64,000 nucleotides of DNA from Spartinivicinus marinus (lineage in GTDB: Bacteria; Pseudomonadota; Gammaproteobacteria; Pseudomonadales; Zooshikellaceae): assembly GCF_026309355.1 (NCBI RefSeq), contig NZ_JAPJZK010000001.1, forward strand, positions 4,484,501-4,548,500. The letters run 5' to 3'. The notes below the pieces were generated by a model that worked only from the letters and a program-made list of their open reading frames with translations, was not told the origin of the DNA and did no database searches. Position numbers and translations under genes: made by a program. Shown here piece after piece: positions 56,606 to 64,000 of this stretch (within the stretch, counting starts at the first letter, position 1; every line of letters begins with the position of its first letter).

Positions 56606-57070
56606 ATGTTAACGATATCCATTGGGGTAGGGTTAGTTGTTGGTCTGCTATTTATTGAGTTATTTTCATTATTTTGTGGTGGCGTTATTGTTCCAGGCTA
56701 CATCGCTTTACATTTACATAATCCTTTCAGTGTATTGATTACTTTAATAATTAGTATCTTTACTTATATGCTGGTTAAAGCACTTTCCATATTTGTGATG
56801 TTATATGGTCGCCGACAATATGTTGCTATGCTATTGGTTGCTTTTTTATTAGGCGGGATATTTGAGCATGTCGCATCAGTGAATTTTGTTGGAGATCAGT
56901 TACCATTTGTATTACCTGGAAGTAATAATGATATTTTTGGTGTTATTGGATATGTTATTCCTGGTTTAGTGGCTAATTGGTATGAGCGGCAAGGGGTTGT
57001 TACTACGATTTGCACTGTTATCACTGGCTCAATTTTAGTCAGGCTTGTTCTATTAGCTATTGGTAATTAA
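56606..57070 (+). CDS. pgsC: Poly-gamma-glutamate system membrane protein PgsC/CapC
   Basis: A membrane protein of about 154 residues and 4-5 helices, including the family signature FCGGVIVPGYIALHLHNP and a C-terminal FGVIGYVIPGLVANWYERQG block. A TTG frame from 56597 is possible, but the ATG at 56606 starts one base after the pgsB stop. PgsC forms the synthase membrane complex with PgsB. The length is typical. The next gene starts 7 bp later. Confidence 0.92.
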   Translation: MLTISIGVGLVVGLLFIELFSLFCGGVIVPGYIALHLHNPFSVLITLIISIFTYMLVKALSIFVMLYGRRQYVAMLLVAFLLGGIFEHVASVNFVGDQLPFVLPGSNNDIFGVIGYVIPGLVANWYERQGVVTTICTVITGSILVRLVLLAIGN

Positions 57071-57077
57071 AGGTATA

Positions 57078-58166
57078 ATGAAATCTATCTATCGGCGCCC
57101 GTATCAAATTCATACTGTAGCTCTATTATTAGTGACATTACTAGCCGTTGTTACTCTTTATATTGTCGAGTGGCGATTGCTAGTGAATTATAAAATAGAA
57201 ATGAAGCAAGCTGTTGAGCTGGCTAAGCAAGGAAGTAATCTGATAAAAAAGGAAAAACAACGATTAGGATTAATGGCACCAATTAATGTTGACCTGAAAC
57301 AAACAGGATTAATTGGTACATGGGAGTCAACTCCGATAACCTCTATTTTTGGTCATCTAAGTGCAAAACAAGCTTCTTTAAATCCAGATATAACATTATT
57401 AATATATCGGTGGTTGAAAGAGATAGGTGTTGAAAAAGGTGACTATGTGGCTATTAGTGCAACCGGTTCATTTCCTGCATTAAACTTGTATACTTATGCA
57501 GCATTACAAACAATTGGTGCAAAACCACTAATAATGCTGAGTTTAACTGCATCACAGTGGGGAGCCAATCAGCCAGAAATGTTATGGATTGATATGGGGT
57601 CGTTACTTTATAAAGCAGGATTAATTAACTTTATACCAATGGCTGTATCTTATGGTGCAAAAAATGACCTAGCTATAAACCTTTCGCCACAAGGTATACA
57701 GCTATTGCAAAAAGCAATTCAACGTAATAACAACCCTTCACTTATATATACAGGTTCGCTTGATGGAAATATTGAAGAAAAGTGGCTGCGTTTCAATGCA
57801 GCTGCTGGAGATAAGCCAATAAAAGCATTTATTAATATTGGTGGTGGGAAAGCCTCTGTTGGTTCAATTAATGATAAAAAAAAGCTGTTTAAACCAGGCT
57901 TAAATCGCTCACTTTCTGATGAGTCATCACCTGAAATCACTTCATTGATGTGGAAGTTTATTAGTACAAAGGTACCAGTGATTCACTTGTCAAATATTGA
58001 GAAAATAATTGCAAAAAATCAACTGACTGCTCTCAGTACACATCATCTCTATCAGGATAATTTTTATCAACGGCTATTTGCAGTAATAGGATTTATTGTT
58101 ATTGTGTTTTCATTATTAATAGCAGCTAATCACTTTAAAAGAAAACAGCAAGTGGATGTCTTGTAG
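57078..58166 (+). CDS. pgsW: Poly-gamma-glutamate system protein PgsW-like
   Basis: A protein of about 362 residues. It starts at the ATG at 57078 with AAAGG upstream. One N-terminal helix (HTVALLLVTLLAVVTLYIVEW) and one C-terminal helix (LFAVIGFIVIVFSLLIAA) frame a periplasmic domain with VEKGDYVAISATGSFPALN and KAFINIGGGKASVGS. This matches the poly-gamma-glutamate system protein of TIGR04332, which is seen next to pgsBCA outside Firmicutes. It replaces the small PgsE of Bacillus. Its activity is unknown. It is the last gene of the operon. Confidence 0.87.
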   Translation: MKSIYRRPYQIHTVALLLVTLLAVVTLYIVEWRLLVNYKIEMKQAVELAKQGSNLIKKEKQRLGLMAPINVDLKQTGLIGTWESTPITSIFGHLSAKQASLNPDITLLIYRWLKEIGVEKGDYVAISATGSFPALNLYTYAALQTIGAKPLIMLSLTASQWGANQPEMLWIDMGSLLYKAGLINFIPMAVSYGAKNDLAINLSPQGIQLLQKAIQRNNNPSLIYTGSLDGNIEEKWLRFNAAAGDKPIKAFINIGGGKASVGSINDKKKLFKPGLNRSLSDESSPEITSLMWKFISTKVPVIHLSNIEKIIAKNQLTALSTHHLYQDNFYQRLFAVIGFIVIVFSLLIAANHFKRKQQVDVL

Positions 58167-58173
58167 TTAATTG

Positions 58174-58220
58174 GAGGGTGTCGCAAAACTACTGCGCTTT
58201 TGACCTTTTGCAACATCCTC
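58174..58220. terminator. 15-bp imperfect inverted repeat between convergent genes
   Basis: GAGGGTGTCGCAAAA and TTTTGCAACATCCTC form a 15-bp stem with two wobble pairs and a 17-base loop. It lies 8 bp after pgsW and about 40 bp before the sulfatase end. It may be a bidirectional terminator or a dispersed palindrome; the sequence resembles ends of some insertion elements. Confidence 0.5.
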
Positions 58221-58261
58221 GTTGTGGCGTAAGACAAAAAAACTCTAAGTAACTATTGAGG

Positions 58262-60395
58262 TTAGGCCATTTCTTTGTCAGCTTTTACCTTTTTCTGCTT
58301 TGAGGCTTGTTTGGATGGGTCCGGTGAAGTCTGTGTGGGTGCAGTCCAACCGTTTAACCACTCAAATTCTAAAGATTCCAGTAGGGTAAGCATGGCGTTT
58401 GCTTGATCTACTACAGTTGTCCTGCTACCAAATTCCTCAGGTACTGTTTCAATGACATTAAAGTTAGGGTCATTTACATCCAGTAAATTAACTTCCTCGG
58501 CTGGATCAATATTGAGATTGTAGAGTTCAAATTGTTGAGGCTCAAAAACAGCATCATCAATTAGCCACGCTGGATCCCAGTAGCGGACTAGTTTCCAATT
58601 ATCATTACTGACTGCACAATGCACTAGATTGGGTTGCCTGACTGACCCAGAACCTAGCGTTTCTGCTAGATTAGGTTGCTGTGCTTTAAGCTTGGCAATT
58701 GCTTCAACGAAAACACTATAGGGATTTAGATTTCCATCTTTGTCAGTGATGGGTGGTGGGTTATCACCATCGTAAACGACTTTTTTGAATGGCTCTGTGA
58801 TGGTATCGTAAGTGACAAACAATACCCCTTCACGTGGCTGGTCACTATTTGGTTTATTAATATCACCTAGTCTTTGAATGGCCTGACTAAAATCTGAACC
58901 TACTGGCATGGCTGTGTTGTCTGTAATATGCCCAGAAATTTTTGCTAACAGTTCTTGCTGTTGTTCGGTGGTGTTGATGCCTGTTAATCCGAGAATCGAT
59001 GGCAATATGTCTGCATGGCTCGTCGCTTGCTCAAATTGTTGCAAGCCGCCTTCAACACGGTAATAATTTTCTGGGAAACGCACCACCAAGGGTACATGTA
59101 TCATTTCTTCATAGCCAGTATGCCATTTTTCCATCATCATGTGGTGAGAGCCACTATATTCACCGTGATCTGGACAAAATATAACAATCGTATTTTCTGC
59201 TTGCCCACTGGCTTCCAGCTCAGTAAGCACAGTATGGATATGTTGATCTACATGATGTAATAGAAAGCCATAATATTGAATAAAAGCAGAAGTGGTGAGA
59301 TAAGGGTTCGAAGTAAGCGCAAAGGGCAGTCCTAACATATCTGCATTTAGGGTAAGATTAGCGGCAGAATCTAGCCTCTCTTCTGGGGCTGTTGCATTGC
59401 CAAGTGAAGAGTCTGTAACACTTTGTGCTGTGAGGGAATTAAATGCCAGCCCTATTTTGTAGGAATAATCGAACTGGCAACCAGGTTTATTATTATTAAC
59501 AAGATCTTCATTCCAGGTTGCCATTGTCGTCGCATTGTCTTGAGGAAAATTGAACGGATTAAGCGGAAGTTCGATAGTACCCCCTTGTACCCCCTTCAGG
59601 GATTTTTGCATTAGTGTCCTGCGATGGCACGGCCAACGCCAAAGGTTCACTAGAAATCACCTGATCACAGGCTTGCTGTGGAACACCAGGGTATAGGCCA
59701 ATGTCGTGAGGGTTATTAAAAGATACGACAGTAAACCAAGGGTTCTGAACTTTCGCACTTGTATCTGGGTCTTCCTCTTGCACAACCGCTTGAATATAGG
59801 GAACACCTAATCCCATGCGGCGAAAAAAAGTACGTGATAAATCAGCAAATTGGAAGTCGCGGTAGTAGCCTAAATTATTATAAAGCCCGCCGTAGGGCTC
59901 TGGGTAACTCCATTCCCAGTTAGAAAATCCATACTCTTCCAATGAGTCGAGTGATTCATTAGAAATATGCCATTTTCCGATATAATGCGTGTTGTAGTCG
60001 TTTGCCCTCATCCAGTCACCAATTGTCGGGTATCCTGTTGGGTCCAACCAAGGATAGTTTTTACTAGAGCCATCTTTAAATATACCGTCTGTGTATTTAA
60101 CCTCGGTTTTGTTAGGGTATTGGCCAGTAAACAAAGCCGCTCGACTGGGAACACAGGCAGAAGAAGAAATACGATGTTGGTTAAGTACCACGGCATTATT
60201 ACGCAGGGCCATTAATCCTGGGAAAAAATCTTTAAAGGTATTATCTTCCCCTAGATTATCTTGAAAACCAATAATTGACTTAAGTTCTTGGTTAAAACCA
60301 CCCTCTTTTCCCAGCATGGGAAAACGCATTTGGTCTACCATGATCAAAAGAATATTTGGTCTGTTTTCGCTTTTTATTTTTTTTGAATCCGACAT
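58262..60395 (-). pseudogene. Sulfatase gene broken by a 10-bp tandem duplication
   Basis: Two frames that together make one sulfatase. The 5' frame (60395-59559) starts MSDSKKIKSENRPNILLIM and holds the formylglycine motif CVPSR (Cys81), and GKWHI further on. The 3' frame (to 58262) holds FCPDHGEYSG, the typical aspartate/histidine metal region, and ends in a Lys-rich tail. They join in KIPEGGTIELPLNP. GTACCCCCTT is present twice in tandem (59577-59586, 59587-59596), and removing one copy restores one ~700-residue frame. As read, the protein would stop soon after the duplication and lose half the active site. An assembly error or phase-variation must be considered. No sulfatase-maturing enzyme is nearby. 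Confidence 0.85.
59577..59596. repeat. 10-bp tandem duplication causing a frameshift
   Basis: GTACCCCCTT occurs twice without a gap inside the sulfatase gene. A 10-bp insertion shifts the frame by one. One copy alone gives an open reading frame that continues smoothly into the 3' part. Confidence 0.95.
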
Positions 60396-60978
60396 GTAAA
60401 GTACTCATTTTTTTATAATTAGTTAAAGTGTACTATTAAATCCGTATTAATAATTGTCAGTATAAACTCCAAGTTAATTAGGTGTTACAGTAAACCTAAT
60501 CGTTGGGCTGCCCAATTTTAAAATACAGTAAAGCTCACAGTTCCATGTGCAAATTTAGGGTAGAAAATAATTAAAAGCAAATAATAGAGTATAGTTTATG
60601 TGCAATGACTGCTTACTAAGACATGAACCTGTGATGTATTGATTTGCTATTTGACTGTTAATGAAACAAGAATTGCCATAAATATAAATGGTTGATATTA
60701 ATAAAAGTTAAAAAATAATTAACTGTTTGGCAATTGGCTCTATTATGCGCAAAGAGTATACCTGCACTCAGTGCTGTTGGTGTTCTATGTGCTTCAACAT
60801 GTCTTCAAGGCCAGAGACTGTAAACAATGATTAGAGGTGTATTTAAGTAATAACTTACTTCACTAAATATTACATTTTAAATATAGGATTTAGTGTACAT
60901 AAGGTGTATAAAGCTATAGTAGTTTAACATATACTCTTCATGTATGAATATAGTGCTAAGAATGGAGGCTTAAATCCA
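60396..60978. other. 583-bp AT-rich spacer
   Basis: No gene is evident. An 8-bp inverted repeat (CACTAAAT and ATTTAGTG, near 60858-60894) may be an operator or leader element for the small-protein gene that follows. A frame open from ATG 60940 would add 13 residues to that gene, but GGAGG at 60963-60968 favours the later start. Confidence 0.4.
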
Positions 60979-61356
60979 ATGAATAACAGCCAGTCAGTGT
61001 TTGGTAATGAAATAGAGCTTGATGGTGTGTTGTATGTGTCTGTGAACTTTCTAAAGCAATATCCTGAATATTTAGATAATGAATTTAATAACGCTGTTGA
61101 TGTAGCCAATGATAGGGTGGTAGATATAGAAGATGGAATGCCAGAAGAAGGTGACGACTCACCCAGTGTCCATAAAAGTGAGGTTGTATTGAATGGTACG
61201 ACTTACCTAGCCGCACCTATTTTACGGACTAACCCTAATTATGTGGAATTAAAGTATAATCAACAGGTAGAAGTTGCTTTACCACAATTTATTCCCAATA
61301 ATGTACTTGATGAAAGTAAAGCGGCAATTTCATTCTATCGTCGCCGATCCATCTAA
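60979..61356 (+). CDS. Small duplicated-motif protein next to cupin oxygenases
   Basis: A protein of about 125 residues. I use the ATG at 60979 because GGAGG lies 10 bases upstream. It contains two copies of one motif: EIELDGVLYVSVNFLKQYPE (near residues 11-30), then NEFNNAVDVA; and EVVLNGTTYLAAPILRTNPN (near 68-87), then LKYNQQVEVAL. The shared pattern is E-[IV]-x-L-[DN]-G-x-x-Y, then L-[KR]-x-x-P, then Y-[LV], then N-x-x-V-[DE]-V-A. An acidic linker (VVDIEDGMPEEGDDSP) joins them. There is no Cys, signal peptide or membrane helix, and the end is basic (FYRRRSI). I do not recognise a family. Three cupin_8 genes follow on the same strand, so it may be their substrate or partner. Confidence 0.75.
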   Translation: MNNSQSVFGNEIELDGVLYVSVNFLKQYPEYLDNEFNNAVDVANDRVVDIEDGMPEEGDDSPSVHKSEVVLNGTTYLAAPILRTNPNYVELKYNQQVEVALPQFIPNNVLDESKAAISFYRRRSI

Positions 61357-61394
61357 TCTAGAAGCAAGCCTACTCTTTCATAAGCTATAGGTTG

Positions 61395-61447
61395 AAGTAC
61401 GCTACTAAAGGCTATCTATTTAGTAGTGTACTTAATAAAGTACACTA
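61395..61447 (+). promoter_or_regulatory. Two mutually exclusive hairpins in the leader of the cupin genes
   Basis: AAGTACGCTACTAAA (61395-61409) can pair with TTTAGTAGTGTACTT (61419-61433) over 15 bp with one G:U. The right arm's TAGTGTACTT can pair instead with AAGTACACTA (61438-61447) over 10 bp. Only one can form at a time, as in attenuators. No T-run follows, so a protein-binding or RNA-stability role is possible too. Confidence 0.45.
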
Positions 61448-61460
61448 TCCTGATTAACTA

Positions 61461-61487
61461 TATACCCTTCATAAATAACTTTTAGAG
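61461..61487. repeat. Degenerate half of the MITE-like end
   Basis: TATACCCTTCATAAATAACT followed by TTTAGAG matches the left end of the element at 46569 at about 20 of 27 positions. Only one end is visible. It lies 30 bp before the first cupin gene. Weak on its own. Confidence 0.3.
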
Positions 61488-61516
61488 GATGCCATTAATG
61501 ATTTGGAAGAACTAAC

Positions 61517-62602
61517 ATGCAGTATAAGGATATTGCTGAGTTTGACACCATCACTGCCGATGAGTTTTATGAAAACTTCTTTCTAAAAAATACACCATGT
61601 GTAGTTCGCGAAGGGGTCACTCACTGGCAAGCAGTGAAAGTGTGGGAGGATGACAATTACTTATGCCAAATAGCGGGTAATCGCCAAGTGTTTCAGACCA
61701 CTTCCGTACGCTCTGACCTAGGCTTTGATCATCAATCGCCAATCATTCAAGTACGCTTTGCAGACTTCTTAGACTCTTACCAAGAAAATCCCCGTCTTTA
61801 TGTAAATGACTCCAACATGCCTTCTATTTTAGTACAAGACTTGGGCACTCACTCAATGTTGGAAGGATTTAAAAAAGTCGAGCCTAATGTAAAGCGAGTG
61901 GGAATGTTTATGGGGGCAGGGGAGCAGCTGGCACCACTCCATTATGATGATGAAGAAAATATTTACATATTGATTAATGGTCAAAAAGAGTTTTTATTAT
62001 TTGATATTGCTGACTTCAATAGCTTGTATCCTTATGATGATACAAAAGCACCTGATTTTTCTGCAGTCAATCTAGATAATATTGACTACGATCAGTTTCC
62101 TGCATTAAAAACAATAACATGTTATCGAGTAAAGCTTAACGCAGGGGATATGTTATTTGTTCCAGGGTATTGGTGGCATGCAGTCAAAGCCCTTGGACGT
62201 TCCATTGCATTATCATGGGTACGGTTGGATCGACGGGGGCAGTTCATGGCATTTGCAAAGCTTGCTCGTAATAATGTGTTTCCTATGGATAAAAGTCGTT
62301 TGGAAAATATATTGGATAACCCAACTGAAACGATTGTTAACACAAGGGCTGAACTAGGTACTGACTCTATTTTAGAACATAATTTGTTTGAGACCTATCT
62401 TAGACTAAGCTTTTTGTACTTTCATGCTAGCCAACATAACGAAGATGTCACTCCAATAGAACGAGAATTTAAGCGCTTACGCCAAACTGTATTTAATACT
62501 TTACGTGAAAATAAAAATAACTATAGTTATCCTGTTTTGTTTTTAATGCAAAACTTTTTCCGTATAAATCTTGGTTTATTCAATTTAAATGAAGCTAACT
62601 AA
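61517..62602 (+). CDS. Cupin_8/JmjC-like Fe(II)/2OG oxygenase 1
   Basis: A 361-residue protein of the cupin-like JmjC group. The iron ligands are His142 and Asp144 in APLHYDDEEN and His221 in VPGYWWHAV. The Lys of NGQKEFLLFDIADF (near 157) could bind 2OG. The N-terminal block PCVVREGVTHWQAVKVW is typical of HSPBAP1/tyw5-like and FIH-like proteins, which hydroxylate residues in proteins or peptides. The start has no strong ribosome-binding site. Its stop overlaps the start of the next paralogue by 14 bp, so the genes are coupled. The substrate is unknown; the small duplicated protein upstream is a candidate. Confidence 0.88.
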   Translation: MQYKDIAEFDTITADEFYENFFLKNTPCVVREGVTHWQAVKVWEDDNYLCQIAGNRQVFQTTSVRSDLGFDHQSPIIQVRFADFLDSYQENPRLYVNDSNMPSILVQDLGTHSMLEGFKKVEPNVKRVGMFMGAGEQLAPLHYDDEENIYILINGQKEFLLFDIADFNSLYPYDDTKAPDFSAVNLDNIDYDQFPALKTITCYRVKLNAGDMLFVPGYWWHAVKALGRSIALSWVRLDRRGQFMAFAKLARNNVFPMDKSRLENILDNPTETIVNTRAELGTDSILEHNLFETYLRLSFLYFHASQHNEDVTPIEREFKRLRQTVFNTLRENKNNYSYPVLFLMQNFFRINLGLFNLNEAN

Positions 62603-63557
62603 AATACCTATTGCAGTAGATGAAGTAAATGATATTTTGCCTGCAGAATTTAAAAGCTGTTATGTAGATAGACATCGACCATTGATTATTCGTGGAGGTG
62701 TGAAACACTGGTCAGCCATGCAATGGAGCAGTGATGAATATTTGCTGAAAATAGCAGGTGATCAGAGAGTAAAAGTAGATGTTTTTCCTTTGTCTGAACA
62801 GGGGGAAATATTATTAGAATCTGGTAATGAGGCAGTAATGTCAATTAAAGACTTTACTATAAAATTTTTTCAAGAAACCCACGGTTACTATATTTTAGAT
62901 CAAAATCTACCTCCACCGCTTTACCAAGACCTAAATGAGCACTGTGTTTCCTCAGTATTTCCTGTTGAAAGGCGACGGACATTTTGGTGGGGAAAAAGTG
63001 GTCAAAGATCCTTCCTGCACTATGACGATAATGAAAACTTGATGTGTCAGTTTGATGGAGAAAAAGAGTTTTTATTATTCGATATTACAGATTTCAACTA
63101 TTTATACCCAAAAGATACAATAGATTATCGCTCTTTAGTGAACTTGGAACAGTACGAGCTAAGCCAATTTCCGTATTTGGCAAAAGCTACTCCTTATGTA
63201 GCGCGTATTAGAGCAGGAGACATACTCTATGTGCCTTGTTATTGGTGGCATCAAGTGAAGTCTTATGGCCGTAATATCGCTGTTTCTTACATTATTAATG
63301 AGTCTATGGAGCAGAGGGTACGAGTAACAGGTAGGTTAATTGAAGCAGGGATATTGCCAGTATCAGATTCAATTCGAGATGACCTTCTGAATATTATTGC
63401 ACTGGATGAAACCCCTTCCCGACGAAATGCATTACTAAAGAAATATCATAGAGAATACCAGCAGCAACAAGGTAAATCCTACTATCCTCATAGTCTTTTC
63501 CATCGCTTAATTGAAGAAAATTTATTTGATATCCTTTATGGGCATGCTACTTACTGA
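62589..63557 (+). CDS. Cupin_8/JmjC-like Fe(II)/2OG oxygenase 2
   Basis: A 322-residue paralogue of the preceding protein. The N-terminal block is PLIIRGGVKHWSAMQW. The iron ligands are His144 and Asp146 in SFLHYDDNEN and His221 in VPCYWWHQV. The conserved EKEFLLFDITDFNYLYP block matches the first copy (QKEFLLFDIADFNSLYP). It overlaps its predecessor by 14 bp, and a third copy starts 23 bp after its end. All metal ligands are intact, so it is likely active. The C-terminal ~100 residues are helical, as in dimeric JmjC hydroxylases. Confidence 0.88.
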   Translation: MKLTKIPIAVDEVNDILPAEFKSCYVDRHRPLIIRGGVKHWSAMQWSSDEYLLKIAGDQRVKVDVFPLSEQGEILLESGNEAVMSIKDFTIKFFQETHGYYILDQNLPPPLYQDLNEHCVSSVFPVERRRTFWWGKSGQRSFLHYDDNENLMCQFDGEKEFLLFDITDFNYLYPKDTIDYRSLVNLEQYELSQFPYLAKATPYVARIRAGDILYVPCYWWHQVKSYGRNIAVSYIINESMEQRVRVTGRLIEAGILPVSDSIRDDLLNIIALDETPSRRNALLKKYHREYQQQQGKSYYPHSLFHRLIEENLFDILYGHATY

Positions 63558-63580
63558 GCTCACAATAGGGAGTTATATTT

Positions 63581-64000
63581 GTGCTAAGAGTCAGTGAATT
63601 AAATATTAAGGGAAGTAAGCTGAAACCTATCGATAGTATTAAAAATATTTCAGTGAGTGCATTTAATCGAGATTATGTCGCTCAAAATCGCCCATTATTA
63701 ATAAAAGGAGGTATTGCTTATTGGGATGCGCTGTCATTGTGGGATAATGAATACTTAAATAGAAATGCTGGTCATAATGTAGTAGATGTAGAGACATCCC
63801 GCGATCAATTTGAAGGAAATTTATTTGATGATGCAGAAAAAGTATGGATGCCCTTTTCCCGCTTTCTTGAGCGTTTAACATTATCAGAAGGGGAGACGGA
63901 CTATTTTGTAGGGAGCTGGTTATTTCCTACGCTTGTTGCTGATGCACCAGATATTCCTACCTTTAAAGCATTCAGCATGCCTATAAAGCGTGGGATGATT
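63581..64000 (+). CDS. Cupin_8/JmjC-like oxygenase 3 (3' end beyond window)
   Basis: The first 140 codons of a third paralogue, starting at a GTG (63581) with AGGGAG seven or eight bases upstream. The N-terminal block PLLIKGGIAYWDALSLWDNEY matches in order the REGVTHW and RGGVKHW blocks of copies 1 and 2 (shown here as PLLIKGGIAYWDALSLW). The iron ligands would lie past the window end, so activity cannot be judged. It is 23 bp after copy 2, so it is in the same operon. Confidence 0.85.
   Translation, partial: MLRVSELNIKGSKLKPIDSIKNISVSAFNRDYVAQNRPLLIKGGIAYWDALSLWDNEYLNRNAGHNVVDVETSRDQFEGNLFDDAEKVWMPFSRFLERLTLSEGETDYFVGSWLFPTLVADAPDIPTFKAFSMPIKRGMI

Noticed and set aside
58262-60395. Two separate sulfatase genes
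   Set aside because: Neither half is a full sulfatase, and deleting one 10-bp copy joins them into one continuous frame.

Overview
This AT-rich 64 kb window looks like chromosome of a Gram-negative gammaproteobacterium, probably a marine or host-associated member of the Oceanospirillales. The supporting gene families are TrmJ, DUF3461, DUF2288, DUF2959, DUF3379, YchJ, DinG and Pol IV, an RND pump, a TAXI-TRAP transporter and a CrbS/CrbR-like two-component pair. A Zooshikella/Spartinivicinus-like lineage would fit, but that is an inference and was not tested by any search.

Layout. Positions 1-3.3 kb hold a minus-strand M48 protease operon with three AIM24-family genes, the last cut by the window edge. 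Positions 3.4-4.6 kb hold a 2OG-Fe(II) oxygenase and a DUF2288 gene. Positions 4.7-6.6 kb hold a two-gene secreted module with a near-consensus Fur box upstream, probably an iron or heme acquisition surface protein. Positions 7.6-8.3 kb hold four identical initiator tRNA-fMet genes. Positions 8.7-16.6 kb are signalling: a hybrid kinase, a DUF99 gene, and a transporter-fused hybrid kinase convergent with a LuxR-type regulator. Positions 16.8-23.2 kb hold Pol IV, DUF3461, and a TAXI receptor, fused TRAP permease and universal stress protein set. Positions 23.7-35.2 kb hold a degenerate GAPDH-like protein, YchJ, a DUF4360 pair, DinG, an acyltransferase, a glycine-zipper lipoprotein preceded by an 11-bp tandem repeat, and an ECF sigma/anti-sigma pair.

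Positions 35.3-45.8 kb hold a hydrolase, TrmJ, SanA, a coiled-coil membrane protein, two lipoproteins, and a four-gene operon of retropepsin-like protease, inactive-transglutaminase/7TM protein, RimK-like ATP-grasp ligase and M61-like peptidase. Positions 45.8-47.1 kb are gene-poor and carry a MITE-like element that has a second copy at 8.5 kb. Positions 47.1-52.8 kb hold an NhaC antiporter and an RND efflux pair. Positions 53.3-58.2 kb hold a poly-gamma-glutamate operon (pgsA-pgsB-pgsC-pgsW). Positions 58.3-60.4 kb hold a sulfatase gene broken by a 10-bp tandem duplication. Positions 61.0-64.0 kb (cut by the window end) hold a small protein made of two copies of one motif, followed by three tandem cupin_8/JmjC-like oxygenase genes.

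The best candidate for an undescribed system is this last cassette: a duplicated-motif, Asn/Asp-rich small protein next to three paralogous putative peptide or protein hydroxylases, with two mutually exclusive hairpins between them. Two systems that ligate glutamate or other amino acids (the RimK-like operon and the Pgs operon) lie about 8 kb apart. No CRISPR array, rRNA, prophage or intact insertion sequence was seen.
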